Shown piece after piece: positions 21,297-32,559 of a DNA stretch of 64,000 bases (within the stretch, counting starts at the first letter, position 1; every line of letters begins with the position of its first letter). Source of the stretch: Ophiobolus disseminans. Its lineage: Eukaryota > Ascomycota > Dothideomycetes > Pleosporales > Phaeosphaeriaceae. The notes beneath the pieces are model-generated. The model was not told the origin of the DNA. It was given only the letters and a program-made list of their open reading frames with translations, and did no database searches. Made by a program: the position numbers and the translations under genes. The stretch lies in NCBI GenBank assembly GCA_010093685.1, contig MU006221.1, positions 1,643,491 to 1,707,490 on the forward strand, read 5' to 3'.

Positions 21297-22213
21297 CTTG
21301 TTGCTGGAGAAAAGGTTTGGGTCTGGGTTTTGTTTGTGGGTGTGGTGAGGGTTGGGGGATGGGAGATGGGTCTTATATTGTGAGGAGAGTATCGTGAGAT
21401 GAGGTGGATGATCGCGTCGCCCTTGCAGATGGACGGTACGACAGGAACTACCGTGTGCCTGGATCCTGTGTCGATTGCTCGCTGTGATCGGTTAGTAGAT
21501 GTTATAGACATATGTTTTTACGGCGTATTGACTGGACAACTGGGCTCGGTCCCCGGACGAAGCAATAACCGTCAAAGGCGATTGCCGTTCCATATGATTT
21601 GGTGTAACCGTTCCCGCGGCTTGCTTCAAAGGGACTGTAGTCGTAGATGCAGATATTGCACAGTGTGACTTTTGAGTGGCAACAATCAAGAGCTAGAAAC
21701 TCATTATGTAATGGTACCTTTGCTTGGCCATTCATTCTTCCGCTGTGTATGCCACCTTGTGGTTGGGTTACACAATCGATATCACATCGAGCCGTTTGCA
21801 TCAGGACTAGATGTGACAAAAAGAGCGGTCAAGATCCTATGAGGTGGATGTGTTGGTGATTCGACGACGGATGGTCGACCAATACATTTTGATGCACCAG
21901 GTACATGTTCCCAGTACTAGCTCTTTTGGTCTGGGTGGTGAACTCAGGTGTCCATCAGGTGGATGTACACAGACAGGATGGTTTACGACTAGTTGCGAGA
22001 TGGCAGCAACGACTGAGTGTATGCGTCGTTGGTCACTCACTTTCAAAACACATCGTGAGTGTCAAGTGGAGGGTAGGAAGGAGATTTAATGGTTGCAGGC
22101 AAGGTTAACCCCACCAACCTTGGAACCTCGGCAAATTAGGCGGGCTGCATCACACCTCCAAACTTCACCGCAGTGACACCATCACACCAACACGCGCATT
22201 CAATGTTGTCGAC
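21297..22213. other. Intergenic between divergent genes
   Basis: About 0.9 kb separating the But2 protein (minus) and the radical SAM gene (plus), so it should contain both promoters. GAGGTGGATG occurs twice (21400 and 21841). No other gene or RNA recognised. Confidence 0.45.
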
Positions 22214-23461
22214 ATGTCCGTCGGGATGGCGCTCTTACCCAGACTGCGACCCGCCGTGAAAATCATTCCCCGCTTCTCGTCCTTGCGGAACCAACCGTGG
22301 ACGCGTCGCAACTTGTACCTTGCACCACCCTATCTGCTCGATGACTATATCCCACGATACCACCTCATAAGCTCAGTCGATGCCGCAAAGAAGCGGTCGC
22401 TGGCATACGCTCACTTGCGCGAGTGCAACTTGTGCCCCAGGCTGTGCGGCGTGAACCGCTATGAGAAGACTGGCGTATGCTTGATCGGCGCAGAAACGGT
22501 CAAGGTCAATACTGTCGCGCCGCATTTTGGGGAAGGTGCGACTGTGCGCAGGCAGATGTCAGTGTGAGAGTGGTGCTGACAGGATACCAGAGCCTTGTTT
22601 CCAGGGTCACAATGGGAGCGGAAGCGTCTTCTTTTCGGGCTGCAACTTGCGGTGTGTCTTTTGTGCGTGGATGCCAGCTCTCCGCGGTATGTGAAGAGGT
22701 TACTGATGTGACGCAAAGGCCAGAATTATGACATCGCCCACCAGCGCAACGGCTTCGATCTCACGCCTGAAGAGCTGGCCGAGTGGTACATGAAGCTACA
22801 AGAGATGGGGAAGTGCCACAATATAAACCTCGTGACACCGGAACACGTCGTGCCCCAGGTCGTCCTGTCCATCCTCCACGCCCGCGAACTCGGTCTCCGT
22901 ATCCCCATCATCTACAACACGTCGTCGTTTGATTCGCTAGAGAGCATCCAGCTGCTCGACGGGTTGGTGGACATCTACCTTCCTGATTTCAAGGTGTGGA
23001 GTGACAAGACGAGCAAGAGGTTGCTCAAGGCAGAGAACTATACGGCGACAGCCATGGAGAGCATCAAGGCCATGCACGAGCAGGTGGGCGACCTCTGCTT
23101 CACTGCAGATGGTATCGCCAAGAAGGGTGTGCTGGTGCGACATCTCGTCATGCCTGGGAAGGAAGACGAGGGCAAGGAGATTATGAAATGGCTTGCGGAG
23201 AATGTGAGCAAAGATATCATGGTGCACATCATGGAGCAGTACTTCCCACGTGCCCATGTTGGGAAGGAGCGTCGCGGTGACAAGTCTGTGGTGGAGCCTG
23301 GCGGTGTCGAGGCCTCATCAACCGCGACAAAGGAGGTGAGATACGCTGACATCAACCGACCTGTCGATTTGAATGAGGTGTCTGCGGTAAGAAAAGCGGC
23401 CGAGGAAGCTGGGTTGTGGAGATTTGTCGAGGCAGCGCGACACGGGGGTTTCAATATCTAG
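22214..23461 (+). CDS. PflX-like radical SAM protein
   Basis: Three exons: 22214-22535, 22591-22662 and 22719-23461, with introns of 55 and 56 bases. Splicing restores the family pattern: an N-terminal CNLCPRLCGVNR cluster, then GHNGSGSVFFSGCNLRCVFC, whose CxxxCxxC binds the radical SAM [4Fe-4S] cluster, followed by QNYDIAH and the partial TIM barrel (NLVTPEHVVPQV, IIYNTSSFDS, DIYLPDFKVW). The second intron falls within the last Cys codon of the motif. This resembles COG1313 (PflX), annotated as similar to pyruvate formate-lyase activating enzymes; its true substrate is unknown. The N-terminus (RLRPAVKIIPRFSSLRNQPW) is basic and could target mitochondria. About 378 residues. The closest relatives I know of are prokaryotic. 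Confidence 0.85.
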
Positions 23462-23646
23462 CGCTTCGGAAGCTACGATACATCCTCATTGTTATCCATG
23501 CCTTCCGTGGGATGAGCGACTGCCTATACTTCGCACCTGCCTCGATCAACCCCACAACAATTCCATTGGACAAGGATATCCGAACCCACCACAAACCCAC
23601 TGCAGTGCATATCCATCCGCATATTGCTACGATCAACACCAGCACA

Positions 23647-24614
23647 ATGCGCGACTTCACCACCGACATTCGCGATGCCGTGTGCCAACTCAAGGTCGAA
23701 CGCGACACGTGGCAGGCAGTCGCACTTCAGTACAAGGCAGCATTCACAGCGCAGACGCATCGCCTCCAGGAGCTGCAAGATGTGTGCTTCGCCACTCAAG
23801 CTGAACTCGAGAACGAACGCATCCAGCAGCGTCGACGCCAGATAGAATCTGACCAAAGCCATCGCAACCACCCGAGCAAAGTTGATGGCGCTGAGGATCA
23901 AACGTTTCCGCCCTCCTTCGGCACAGCCATTGTCTCCCCACATGAAAGGCAGCGACAAACATCAGACACATGCACCAATCCACTCTTCCACCGAGTACAG
24001 CAATGCATCGACCAACGAAACTACGGTACTGCCCTAGCGGAAATTGAACGACTGCTACGCGGTCCCCTCAGTCCGAAAGCACGGACAGAGGGTCTGCTTT
24101 TGAAGAGCAGTATCCTACACGCTGCAGGACCAGACGAACTATATGACGCCCTGGCCGCCTGCAGCGAGGCCCTCGAGCTGTGCGACCGCATCGCCGATCT
24201 CGAGACGTTTCTGCCGAGGATACAATACCAACGCGGTGTGTTATACTACCAGCTCCACATGCTCTACCAGGCCCGTGAGGCGTTCAGTGCAGTCAGCGAC
24301 GACGATTCTCTGTCACCAATTGCCAAGCAATACCACAGATCTTGTGATGACGAGATTGGCATGCAACGCGCCGGCAATCGCCGCTCAGGCTTCGACGAGG
24401 ATCGACTGTTCGATGAAGGCCTTGTGGTCAAGTTGGATGAGAAGATTGACGTAAGTGCTTGCAGTCGCATGTGTAAGCCCTCAGCAATGCTTACCATTTA
24501 CAGATCAAACGTCGCCGCACGAGCGCACAGTTGCGTCTTCGCGCAGCCATGGTGCGATCGAAGCGCATGCCGCTGCCCCATCGATGGGCGCGCTCCAAGA
24601 GCGACGTGGTGTGA
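23647..24614 (+). CDS. Coiled-coil and TPR-like protein, unknown function
   Basis: Exons 23647-24450 and 24504-24614 (intron 53 bases, GTAAGT donor) give 304 residues. Residues 10-75 form a coiled coil (QLKVERDTWQAVALQYKAAF). From about 118 on there are helix pairs like tetratricopeptide repeats (NYGTALAEIERLLRG, LLLKSSILHAAG, RIQYQRGVLYYQLHMLYQAR). The C-terminus is very basic (IKRRRTSAQLRLRAAM). Start chosen at the first Met of the coiled coil; the upstream open frame overlaps the radical SAM 3' end and is not protein-like. It lies 186 bases after that gene on the same strand. No family assigned. Confidence 0.7.
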
Positions 24615-24900
24615 CAGCTGGAGGTCAGCATAGCGCATTTCTGCAAAAGACCACCGCCAATTTCGCGTCGCAATCGGCCTTGTTCGTAGCGTTCATTGAT
24701 GTCAATACAGTTTCCTTTGTCGTGTCCCCACCACTTCCCCAACTCGCGATGCTTCCCGAGACACCTTGCTAACAAAGAAACTCCGAGAGACCCGACGACA
24801 ACCCAGCGCAGGTTTAGAAACTTAACAAAATCCTCCGACGAATTGTCACCTCATAAATTGAACCCCAAGGTTTTCATTCCCGCGCCATTGTGTCAGCAGC

Positions 24901-27630
24901 ATGGCGGGGACCAACCCAACGAAACCTGATCCACCCGCTCGCAATGCACGAGGTCGATTCCGGCCGAATATTTCGGCTTCAAAACTTAGTTCGAACACCG
25001 AGCTCAAGCCAAGCGGCGATGACTCGACATCTGTCTCCTCCAAAACGGACGCCAAAGAAGACGTTCTATCCGCCCTCTCTCCGCCGCCACGGAAACAACA
25101 CAGCGCATTGAAACCCGACTTCCTGCTGAATGCACCTGGCGACCCATCATACAACAGACCTTCTCGACAAGATGCACTGAAAGGGAAAGAGGTCATAAAT
25201 AGGAGCGACGGAACTTGGGAAAGTATTTCTATCTCCAATGCGGAGAAGATGCCCGAGGAATGGCGACCTACCCTCAAAAAGACGAATATGTCACCAGTCA
25301 TTGGCGATTCGAAATGGGAGACCCCTACACACCTCTATAACTCTCCACTCAGAGCGGAATTAACGCCCCTCAATGCACAGAATTCTATGGATACACAGAA
25401 CAAGACTCGCGATGTTGGGACACAGACGAATCCCACCCCAAAAAGTCCTACGGGGCTCCTTCCATTGTCCAAAATTACAGGAGTATCGACGAACCCCATC
25501 CCAGCGAATTCTATCGCTTCGCAACATATACAAAATGGTTTCCACCATACTGAGCAACAAACGAGTCCCATCTCAATTGGTCCACAGTCTGCACATAGCT
25601 CCCTGGCAAACCAAATTGCATCTCCACAACCACCCACACCTGATAGCCTGCATGCTCACATCGTGAGATCAGACCAGGCTGGAATAGACCTAGTAGCAGC
25701 AGCACCTGATAGTAATGAGTGCGCCAAGTACATTTCCGCTTTCGACTTTGCCATGCGCCCGTACCTCGAGGAGCATACGGCCTTGGAATGCCATCTTCAC
25801 CTACCACAGCATGACGTGAGTTCTGCCGCATCATCACCACTATTCGTACCCCTCCGCGGCGATGAGATATCAGACCTCGAAAGCGATGACGATGATGTTG
25901 GCAGCGATATTCAGAGAGAAAAAGGCCGGGAAGTCCCAGGATATGACATTCCTCCTCATCTGAAGAAAAGGTATGCTACGCAAACGCACATAAGACATAT
26001 TCAGCTCCGTACGCTTCTCATGCGATGCACTGTCTTGCAAACCACCGTTTGGGAGATTGAACGGAAGCCTTGGGTCGAGGAGATGGAACGACGACCTTAC
26101 TGGTATTATTCGAAGATGCGCCGTCTAGCTTGCAAAGCACAAAGATTTGCAGAAGCACTGAAAAGTAGAGACTTGCAAGCACGATGCGAGTATTGGGCAG
26201 GGAGAGGAAGCGGCGGCACCAGAGACTATCTTGCAGCCAAGCAGCACTTTAAACGCGCTGTCATTCTTGACGTTGAAAACGACCAACACACTAACGGCAA
26301 ACCGAGGCATCGAGGTCTGCGACCGGCCGAGAAGGGTGACGTACACTTTCTGCTCAAAAGTGTTAGCGAGCGTCACGAGGATTGGGAGATGAGAACCATC
26401 CACGCACGACGGGCCGCTCGCTACGAATCCGAGAAACTCGCGATACCAATCCGCGAATGCATTAAGCAGACTGACCTCGACAGTCCCCTCTGGATGCCTG
26501 ATCGTGATCGAGCCATGCAGCTTGCGAGGCACGAATTCGGCATTCAGAAGAAGCTGGGCACACATGCAAGGTACTTGGGTGACATGGAGCGCGCCGAAGA
26601 CAGTGGAGAGGCACAACAGGCGTCCGAGGTTGTTGCTGGCAAAGACTTGGCAAGAGGAATCCTGAGCCAGCAAGAATGGAAGTACATTAAGCGCGAGAGG
26701 CAGGAATCTGTTGCATCCACGGTCCCCGCTGAGGATCCACTGGAAGTCATCGCCAGACTACAGAAACCTGCTGCACTCGCAGAAACTCCACATTCAGTTG
26801 ACGCCGTCAGCTCTGCAACATTGGCCGGCTCGCAAAAGTCACCCCATGACGACCCGGAAGAGCGTCCAGAAGAATCACCGCAAAATCTGGCAAGCGAGCT
26901 TGATGGCCTAGGTTCGGAAGAGAGGAGCTCACCTTTCTCAGAGAAAGATGCAAGACGAGAACAGCTCAATCTGGCAGATGAGCTGGAGGGTGAGTATTGG
27001 GACGAGATCAGATCACCTTCGCCAACGCCACATTCTGCAGGCTCGCCGTCTCCGTCAAGTGTAGCGCTGCCCGCGTCCAGGATTCCATCGCCGGAAACAG
27101 CTTTTAGCTCCATACCGGCTCCGTTGGATCCCTTGACGCAGCGTCGCAACGTGCACATGCAGCCCCTTGAGACGAGTCGAATCCAGAAACCCACGAACCT
27201 TGGAAGCGCAGTACGCACGGGTGACGCCGAGCCCGGAGACGACGACAAAAAGGCTACCGCATCGACGAATAGCGCGCTAGCTAGCTCGAAGCACATACCT
27301 GATCCACACATGCCGAAAGAAAGCGGTTCAAAAGTTGTCACGCTGCATGGAAGCGGTTCGGTAGTTGTTGCGCCTAGTGATCGCAGTGCAAACGTTGATT
27401 TGGGTCCAAATGTTGGTACGCCCGTTGAAAGCGCTTCGGGGGTCGAGACGACACAATCTGCATCCACCGTGCATGCTGTGCCGTCGGACTTTGAGAATGG
27501 AAATGTTGCAGAGCATGTTGGTCAAGACGATTTCAAAGGGGGTAAGGCGAAGAAGAAGAGGAATAGGAATAAGGGCAAGGGCAAGGGAAAGGGGATGAAG
27601 AACGAAGTTGGGCCGGGACCGAGTAGTTGA
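24901..27630 (+). CDS. Large disordered protein with a central helical domain
   Basis: 909 residues in one uninterrupted frame, starting MAGTNPTKPDPPARNARGR. Residues 1-270 and 600-880 are Ser/Pro/Thr/Glu-rich and probably disordered. The centre (about 275-590) is helical and well formed: FDFAMRPYLEEHTALECHLH, RTLLMRCTVLQTTVWEIERK, RPYWYYSKMRRLACKAQRFA, DVHFLLKSVSERHEDWEMR. An acidic run (DLESDDDDVGSD) lies near 325. The C-terminus is Lys/Gly-rich (KKKRNRNKGKGKGKGMK), possibly nucleic-acid binding. I do not recognise the domain; it looks like a lineage-restricted ascomycete protein. Confidence 0.75.
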   Translation: MAGTNPTKPDPPARNARGRFRPNISASKLSSNTELKPSGDDSTSVSSKTDAKEDVLSALSPPPRKQHSALKPDFLLNAPGDPSYNRPSRQDALKGKEVINRSDGTWESISISNAEKMPEEWRPTLKKTNMSPVIGDSKWETPTHLYNSPLRAELTPLNAQNSMDTQNKTRDVGTQTNPTPKSPTGLLPLSKITGVSTNPIPANSIASQHIQNGFHHTEQQTSPISIGPQSAHSSLANQIASPQPPTPDSLHAHIVRSDQAGIDLVAAAPDSNECAKYISAFDFAMRPYLEEHTALECHLHLPQHDVSSAASSPLFVPLRGDEISDLESDDDDVGSDIQREKGREVPGYDIPPHLKKRYATQTHIRHIQLRTLLMRCTVLQTTVWEIERKPWVEEMERRPYWYYSKMRRLACKAQRFAEALKSRDLQARCEYWAGRGSGGTRDYLAAKQHFKRAVILDVENDQHTNGKPRHRGLRPAEKGDVHFLLKSVSERHEDWEMRTIHARRAARYESEKLAIPIRECIKQTDLDSPLWMPDRDRAMQLARHEFGIQKKLGTHARYLGDMERAEDSGEAQQASEVVAGKDLARGILSQQEWKYIKRERQESVASTVPAEDPLEVIARLQKPAALAETPHSVDAVSSATLAGSQKSPHDDPEERPEESPQNLASELDGLGSEERSSPFSEKDARREQLNLADELEGEYWDEIRSPSPTPHSAGSPSPSSVALPASRIPSPETAFSSIPAPLDPLTQRRNVHMQPLETSRIQKPTNLGSAVRTGDAEPGDDDKKATASTNSALASSKHIPDPHMPKESGSKVVTLHGSGSVVVAPSDRSANVDLGPNVGTPVESASGVETTQSASTVHAVPSDFENGNVAEHVGQDDFKGGKAKKKRNRNKGKGKGKGMKNEVGPGPSS

Positions 27631-27761
27631 GTTACGATGTTGGCATATCTGGCTGGGTAATGTTGATATTTGATTCGTTAGTTCCTGTACCATATCAAAC
27701 GAATGTACTCAGTTTTAGCATCCACCACTCAACCATGTCAAGTACCTACGACCCAACCAGC

Positions 27762-27923
27762 TGTCAGCCTGGCACCTTAGTTCACATGGTACACTGTGGA
27801 CTGCATCTCCACGTGACTCTTAGTCACTGGCTTACTCATCATGTTGTGTATATAATCGCTCTATGTAGCTCTCTCAATACAACAACCTTCTTCTCACATT
27901 TGCCCTGTCTACTACATCCGACA
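27762..27923 (+). mobile_element. Solo LTR, family A, copy 1 (162 bp)
   Basis: Starts TGTCAGCCTGGCACC and ends CATCCGACA, flanked by a perfect 5-base duplication CCAGC (27757-27761, 27924-27928). It contains GTGTATATAATCGCT, a likely internal TATA promoter. It aligns along its length with 38050-38212 (plus) and, reversed, with 30113-30363. No internal retrotransposon sequence is left, so it is the product of LTR-LTR recombination. It lies just upstream of the small gene at 27983 and could supply its promoter. Confidence 0.85.
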
Positions 27924-27982
27924 CCAGCAACCTCTTCGAAATATCCTACCCAACCACCTCCTCCAACACAGCGCTCGGCTAC

Positions 27983-28319
27983 ATGATCGCAACGCAACCC
28001 GGCCACAGTAGCTTCGCAGACGCCGTCCACCTCGAAACACTTGAACCAAGCTCGAACCGGTGCATCAAAAGCCGCAATGTGAGCGCGGCTTTCACAAGTG
28101 AGTTCAAGCGCGTGACGGGCGCGCTGGATGGCGGGTGGTTTTACGCAGACGACAGGAAATTCTTGACGAGGGGATGTGAGTATTGCGGTGTGTATGGAGT
28201 GGGTGGGTGCTGATGATGGAGCAGTGCATGAGGCGATGGCAAAGTGCAACGAGGTGCAGGATGTGGAGCAGTATCGAGATGGGGAGGGGGTGAATGTTAC
28301 GCAGGTTCTGGATAAGTGA
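27983..28319 (+). CDS. Small spliced hypothetical protein
   Basis: Exons 27983-28175 and 28225-28319, with a 49-base intron (GTGAGT donor), encode 95 residues: MIATQPGHSSFADAVHLETL at the start, a helical end (RGLHEAMAKCNEVQDVEQY) and the C-terminus VTQVLDK. The splice restores an open frame of protein-like composition. No signal peptide. Its start is 60 bases downstream of the solo LTR, so the LTR now occupies its promoter region. Family unknown. Confidence 0.5.
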
Positions 28320-28529
28320 TCAGACGTGGCGAGAGAGTGCGGAAGGGAAGGGGTGTGTGCAGCGAGGTTCAGAGTAGTGGACATTAGCGTGGTAGGTGGA
28401 TTTGAGGTGACGATGCGCGTTGCGTAGTCATGGGTTGTGAATCTGAGCTTGTGCGCATCTTGTTGCAGCTTGTGTTACGCGGCGATGCCACCAACCCCAT
28501 GAGCAGGACTCATCATACCTTGGCCTGAC

Positions 28530-29156
28530 TCAACCAGCGACCGTTAGTGGTGAATACTCATCGATTACCGATTCACTCGGCATGCTGATGATGCGTGCAG
28601 TCAAGCGACCAAAGTCGTCGGCAGAGCATTTGGAATATCTATTGGCAATATTTTTTAGAGACCTATCATGTAACTCAATACCCCCAATAAACACTTGGGC
28701 AGGGATCGAGAAGTTCGAACTCGGACGCATTCTCCCCCGTTTTGTATTTTGTAAGGGCTTTATATACTTGTATGGTATTAGCACCAAATCCTCTCAGACT
28801 CATTACTCTGAAGTGCTTACAGTCCCGGGTAATACGTTCTCCACTTTGAGAGTAAGCCACGCACGCGACCCGTCCGCGAAATCCACTACCTTTATGAACT
28901 CGAGTACAAAGCTGTCACTTCTTTTGTGGCTCCATATAAGCCATTACTCGTTGCCAGGTCCCTTTTCCACTGCATCTATAGCGTCTAATCCACCAGCTAT
29001 GCGCGTTAGTGTTTGGCTTGCCGTGGTTCAATCGTGGGTTAAGCGCGGTCCTTCATTAGGGTATTCAGCTTCGAAAAGGTTGCAACTGGCAATGTAACCG
29101 TTTCTGGGATTCTCCACTTCTTTTGTTGTTTCTTTCTTGGTTGGTTGCGATTCCAT
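28530..29156 (-). pseudogene. Decayed orphan gene, one intron and two nonsense codons
   Basis: Minus strand, start at 29156 (MESQPTKKETTKEVENPRNG). The same frame continues through a TGA (near 29030) and a TAA (near 28949), with good protein sequence between and after (GGLDAIDAVEKGPG, KRSDSFVLEFIKVVDFADG). A clean intron at 28767-28820 (GTAAGC donor, GCTAATAC branch) removes three further stops and leads to FSIPAQVFIGGIELHDRSLK and a stop at 28530. The two remaining nonsense codons are compatible with C-to-T change. No family recognised. Confidence 0.45.
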
Positions 29157-30112
29157 TTTAGCAATGTGCGATAGCGTAGGAAGAATGCGAAAGAGAGAAG
29201 GGGCTGAATTTATACAGCGACATGACACATACAAGGTTTTGGAGTCATGTTGTACCCCGGCAGTAAGTGGCTACTCTAGGGAAATCAGTCGTTCTTTTAC
29301 ACAAGCCCTGGAAGGCTCAATGCGGGTCACGAACGTAGCAGGGTCTATATACTGTTCTTAAACACATCCGATTATTGTATCTACAAATCACGCCTAGGAT
29401 AACACGACTCCTAAGCTTAAGCCGCTAAGCACCCACTTGCCAGGCCACTCCATCTCAATTCGTTCAAGTACTGCGGTGAGCAAGAAGCATAAGCTCAAAG
29501 GAAGACTGCGGTTCACTCACAACCGCACGTAGTGTGATTTCTTATAAGACCATCTTCCTTCCATCATCCATCAACGTTCCAAGTCCACTCCCGAAACCCG
29601 TCAAGATATAGAGTTGTCTTTTTGCCAAAATATTTCCAGGCGGAACATCTTCCAAGCACAATACTCATGTCCATAATGCGAGCCCTTGACTCGCATGTCG
29701 TGAAGGCCTGGCGTACTTGGCCTTGTATATCAATGTATTTGATCTTATGAAGGTTACTCTCTGCTTCCCTCCTGTGTGCCAGGGAGGAGTGCCTGATGCT
29801 GCAGTTGCAGATGGAGTCTTCGAGCGCCAACCCATAACAGGAAATAGTAGTTAAACGACAGAAGGTTACGGTGTTTCAAATTTATATGAATATCGAGTTG
29901 AATCATGTAGTCGGGCAACATGCGTAAGTCACATTATGCATGCCCAGGTGACCAATGGTGACATTAGTCGCAGGGTGCACTGAACCTAAATAATCTCTCA
30001 CGTTTAAGTGACTACTTCCTTCCCCCGTCACCATAATTGTCCCGAATGCCAGGCAATAGTAGGCTGCTGGAAGCACTGCGACATGATCTTAATAGTACCC
30101 GCGAAAAGCTTG
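29157..30112. other. Intergenic, one weak open frame
   Basis: About 950 bases. A minus-strand frame of 88 codons (29564-29830, ALEDSICNCSIRHSSLAHRR) has fairly protein-like composition but no motif and no confirmed start. Otherwise nothing is recognised. Confidence 0.35.
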
Positions 30113-30363
30113 TGTCGGATGTGAGAGACAGGCAAAAGGAGGAAGAAGGTTGTTTGTCACGGCGGAAATCTCACACATATACGGTACAGTGGCGGGGTAA
30201 CGTGTGTTCACATTTTGCTCCCCATTTTACACCGCGACATTGTTGTATTGAGAGAGCTACGGACAGCGATTATATACACAACCAGGATGAGCAAGCAGGT
30301 GACTAAGGGTTACGTGAGGATGCAGTTCACATGTACAGTGTGAACTAAGGTGCCGTGCTGACA
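30113..30363 (-). mobile_element. Solo LTR, family A, copy 2, interrupted
   Basis: Reverse-complement match to the copies at 27762 and 38050, from TGTCAG (complement of 30363-30358) to CCGACA (complement of 30113-30118). It is split by the 85-base insertion at 30155-30239. Without the insert and one TTGTT copy the length is 161 bases, as for the other copies. Unlike them it lacks a matching target duplication (GCTTG against CTTTC), so it may have formed by recombination between different elements or its flanks have decayed. Confidence 0.8.
30155..30239 (+). mobile_element. 85-bp LTR-like mini-insertion inside a solo LTR
   Basis: Comparison with the uninterrupted family A LTRs shows exactly 85 extra bases flanked by a perfect duplication TTGTT (30150-30154 and 30240-30244). 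The insert starts TGTCACGG and ends ACACCGCGACA, the same ends as the 196-bp family B LTRs, but its interior is different and much shorter. The ends are also imperfect inverted repeats (TGTCACGG/TGTCGCGG). TG...CA ends and a 5-base duplication point to integrase-mediated insertion, so a tiny solo LTR is more likely than a DNA-transposon MITE. Confidence 0.8.
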
Positions 30364-30882
30364 CTTTCTTACTCCAGAAATCTCTGCAAAAACGAACAAG
30401 GAATGGTTCACTTGCAGATGCTCAAAAGTGCTAGGTTTTGATAAGGTGCGCTGGATACTTCCAAAAAGGTGAATCTTAGGTGATGCTGTCACGGTTTAGA
30501 GTCTCTCTTCCCTTGTTAGCAATTGCACCTCACCTTTACGGTAAGCGAGATGCGACTACCTACATTGAGCTAGCGCTGTCCACAGCCACTCACATATATC
30601 TACTGTTTGTAGCTTCACCCAATACAACCTCACCCGAACACCAACTTTTCAATTTCATGGTACCCTTCAAAACAGTCCCAAAACCCGTCAAATTGATCGC
30701 AACACAGCTCCAATCCTACCTCCGCCACCCCCTAGCCGTGCAGAGCACTGCAAAGGACAAGAATGGCGGACGTAGGGACCCTAGATCGTCCTTTGGCACC
30801 TGGGAATCCGGCTGCAACACGACCAGATGAGCCCGCCTCACCCAGTCACTAGAACCTTTTACGCTCCTCCAGATGGTCCCAG

Positions 30883-32414
30883 ATGACTCCTCAGTCTGGC
30901 TTCTCTCTGAATACTGGTAGAGGAACGCGCAATCAGGCAACAGCCAGTTCAAGAGGTGTGGTAACCCAGAAGATTGCACCAGCACTCCAGGCCTTCAAAA
31001 CCAAGTACAACATGATCTCAGCACTTGCCAGCACTATCGACGCCTTCATGGGCCAGTACACGAGCCCAGAAGAAGCCCCAATTGCCAAAGCCCTCTGCAA
31101 GCAAGTCACAGAGGCCCTGACCAGCACCCTTAGTCCCTCCCAGGGCACCACTCCTAGGACCACACCCACCGCAAGCAATTCTGAATCCTCCCATCAATCC
31201 TAGGCGGACGTGGCCAGAGCCCCAAAAAACTCGGCCCCCCTGGCCAGGGGAGGGGCTAAGACCTATCCGGCAACAATCGCCCAAAAGAATGTTCCCCACA
31301 ATAACAGACCAACTGATCAGCGCATCCTGAGCACCACCCCAGCAGAGGCACGCCTTGCTCGATCCTCTGGATACGCAATTCGGCAGGCTATCTGCTAGGC
31401 AGTCCCAAATATCACTTTGGCTAACGTGCCCAAGGCCACCGCAACAAAGACAGGCTGGGCAATCACCACAGCTAGTCTCGAAATACAATCTCGCCTCATG
31501 GAGGAGGGGAACCGCCAGCTTATGGTGCAGGCAGTCGCTGGAGATAGCGCAAGACTCCCTACTGTCTGGACTAACTATGCAGTCCAAGGACTGGCTAGTG
31601 CCCTTACAGTTCTGGACGGAACACCTATTAATGTCACCACCGAGTTGATTAAGGAAGAAGTGCTTGCACAGACACAGAAAGAGCCAGTTAGCTGCCGGCC
31701 TTCTAGGCACGGCCCTGGAGCAAACATGCTGATTACCTGGATTATATCCTTCACGGAGAAGGTCCCCTCATTCCAGCTCTTTGACAGCAACTGGTCCAAG
31801 GAAATCAAGAAGGCCCCTATTATTGAACGACATAACCCTGGTTGCCAGGGCTTCTGTAACCCCACTAGATGTACCCGAGACCCTCGCTGCGGCACCTGTA
31901 GCATTCCTATTGCAAAGCACACTGGCCCCTATGGAGACTTGTGTGAAGGCCGCCCTAGATGCGCTAATTGCTACGGGCCCCACTAGGCTCATACTCTAAC
32001 TGCGCCGCAGTTCCCTGGAGAACTGCTGGCCGGGTTGTCAGACCCACAAAGAAAGAGCTGACTGCAGCCCGCCAGGCAGGACACCTAGCCTACCTCCAGG
32101 AAAGCCTCTAAGCCAACGCTTCCAAAGGTAGCGGAGATAGAGCGGCACCAGACCACTCTCGACCCGCAACCGCAGACGCACCCACTGAGGTCCCAACACA
32201 AGCACCAGCTAAGAGAACCCGAACCCGAGCAACCTCCACCTCTATTGCTGGGCCCACTCTAGGACTAGCCAAAAGGCCTACACGCAATACCCACAAAACA
32301 ACAAGCCTTAACCTGCGCTATCTCTCACAGCAGAGCATCACCCGCAAACCAGACCACACTAGTTCGTCGTTAGAAATGACGGACGTTGAAATGAGCGAGT
32401 CCTCGTCTGCATAA
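30883..32414 (+). pseudogene. LINE ORF1 (gag-like), decayed
   Basis: One frame from ATG 30883 shows TAG at 31201, 31396 and 31984 with good sequence on both sides, then an apparent frameshift near 31990-32010. Near its end are Cys/His knuckles (CQGFCNPTRCTRDPRCGTC, LCEGRPRCANCYGPH), the RNA-binding part of Tad-type ORF1 proteins. The stops sit where Gln or Trp codons would be expected. The tail is Thr/Ala/Pro-rich. Confidence 0.7.
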
Positions 32415-32559
32415 TAGGACAACACCTACATAACACCAGCGGTAATCAGCCGCACATACTAGCCTAAGGTATACTTATTGCCTAGGCCAACGTTGCTAGG
32501 AGTTCACCTAGCCACATCACAATCTTGCAACTTGCATAGGAAACAAAGGTAGACGTTGT

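Noticed and set aside
30155..30239. MITE (DNA transposon) reading of the 85-bp insertion
   Set aside because: The terminal inverted repeats are imperfect and the ends match a local LTR family with a 5-bp duplication, so an LTR origin is simpler.
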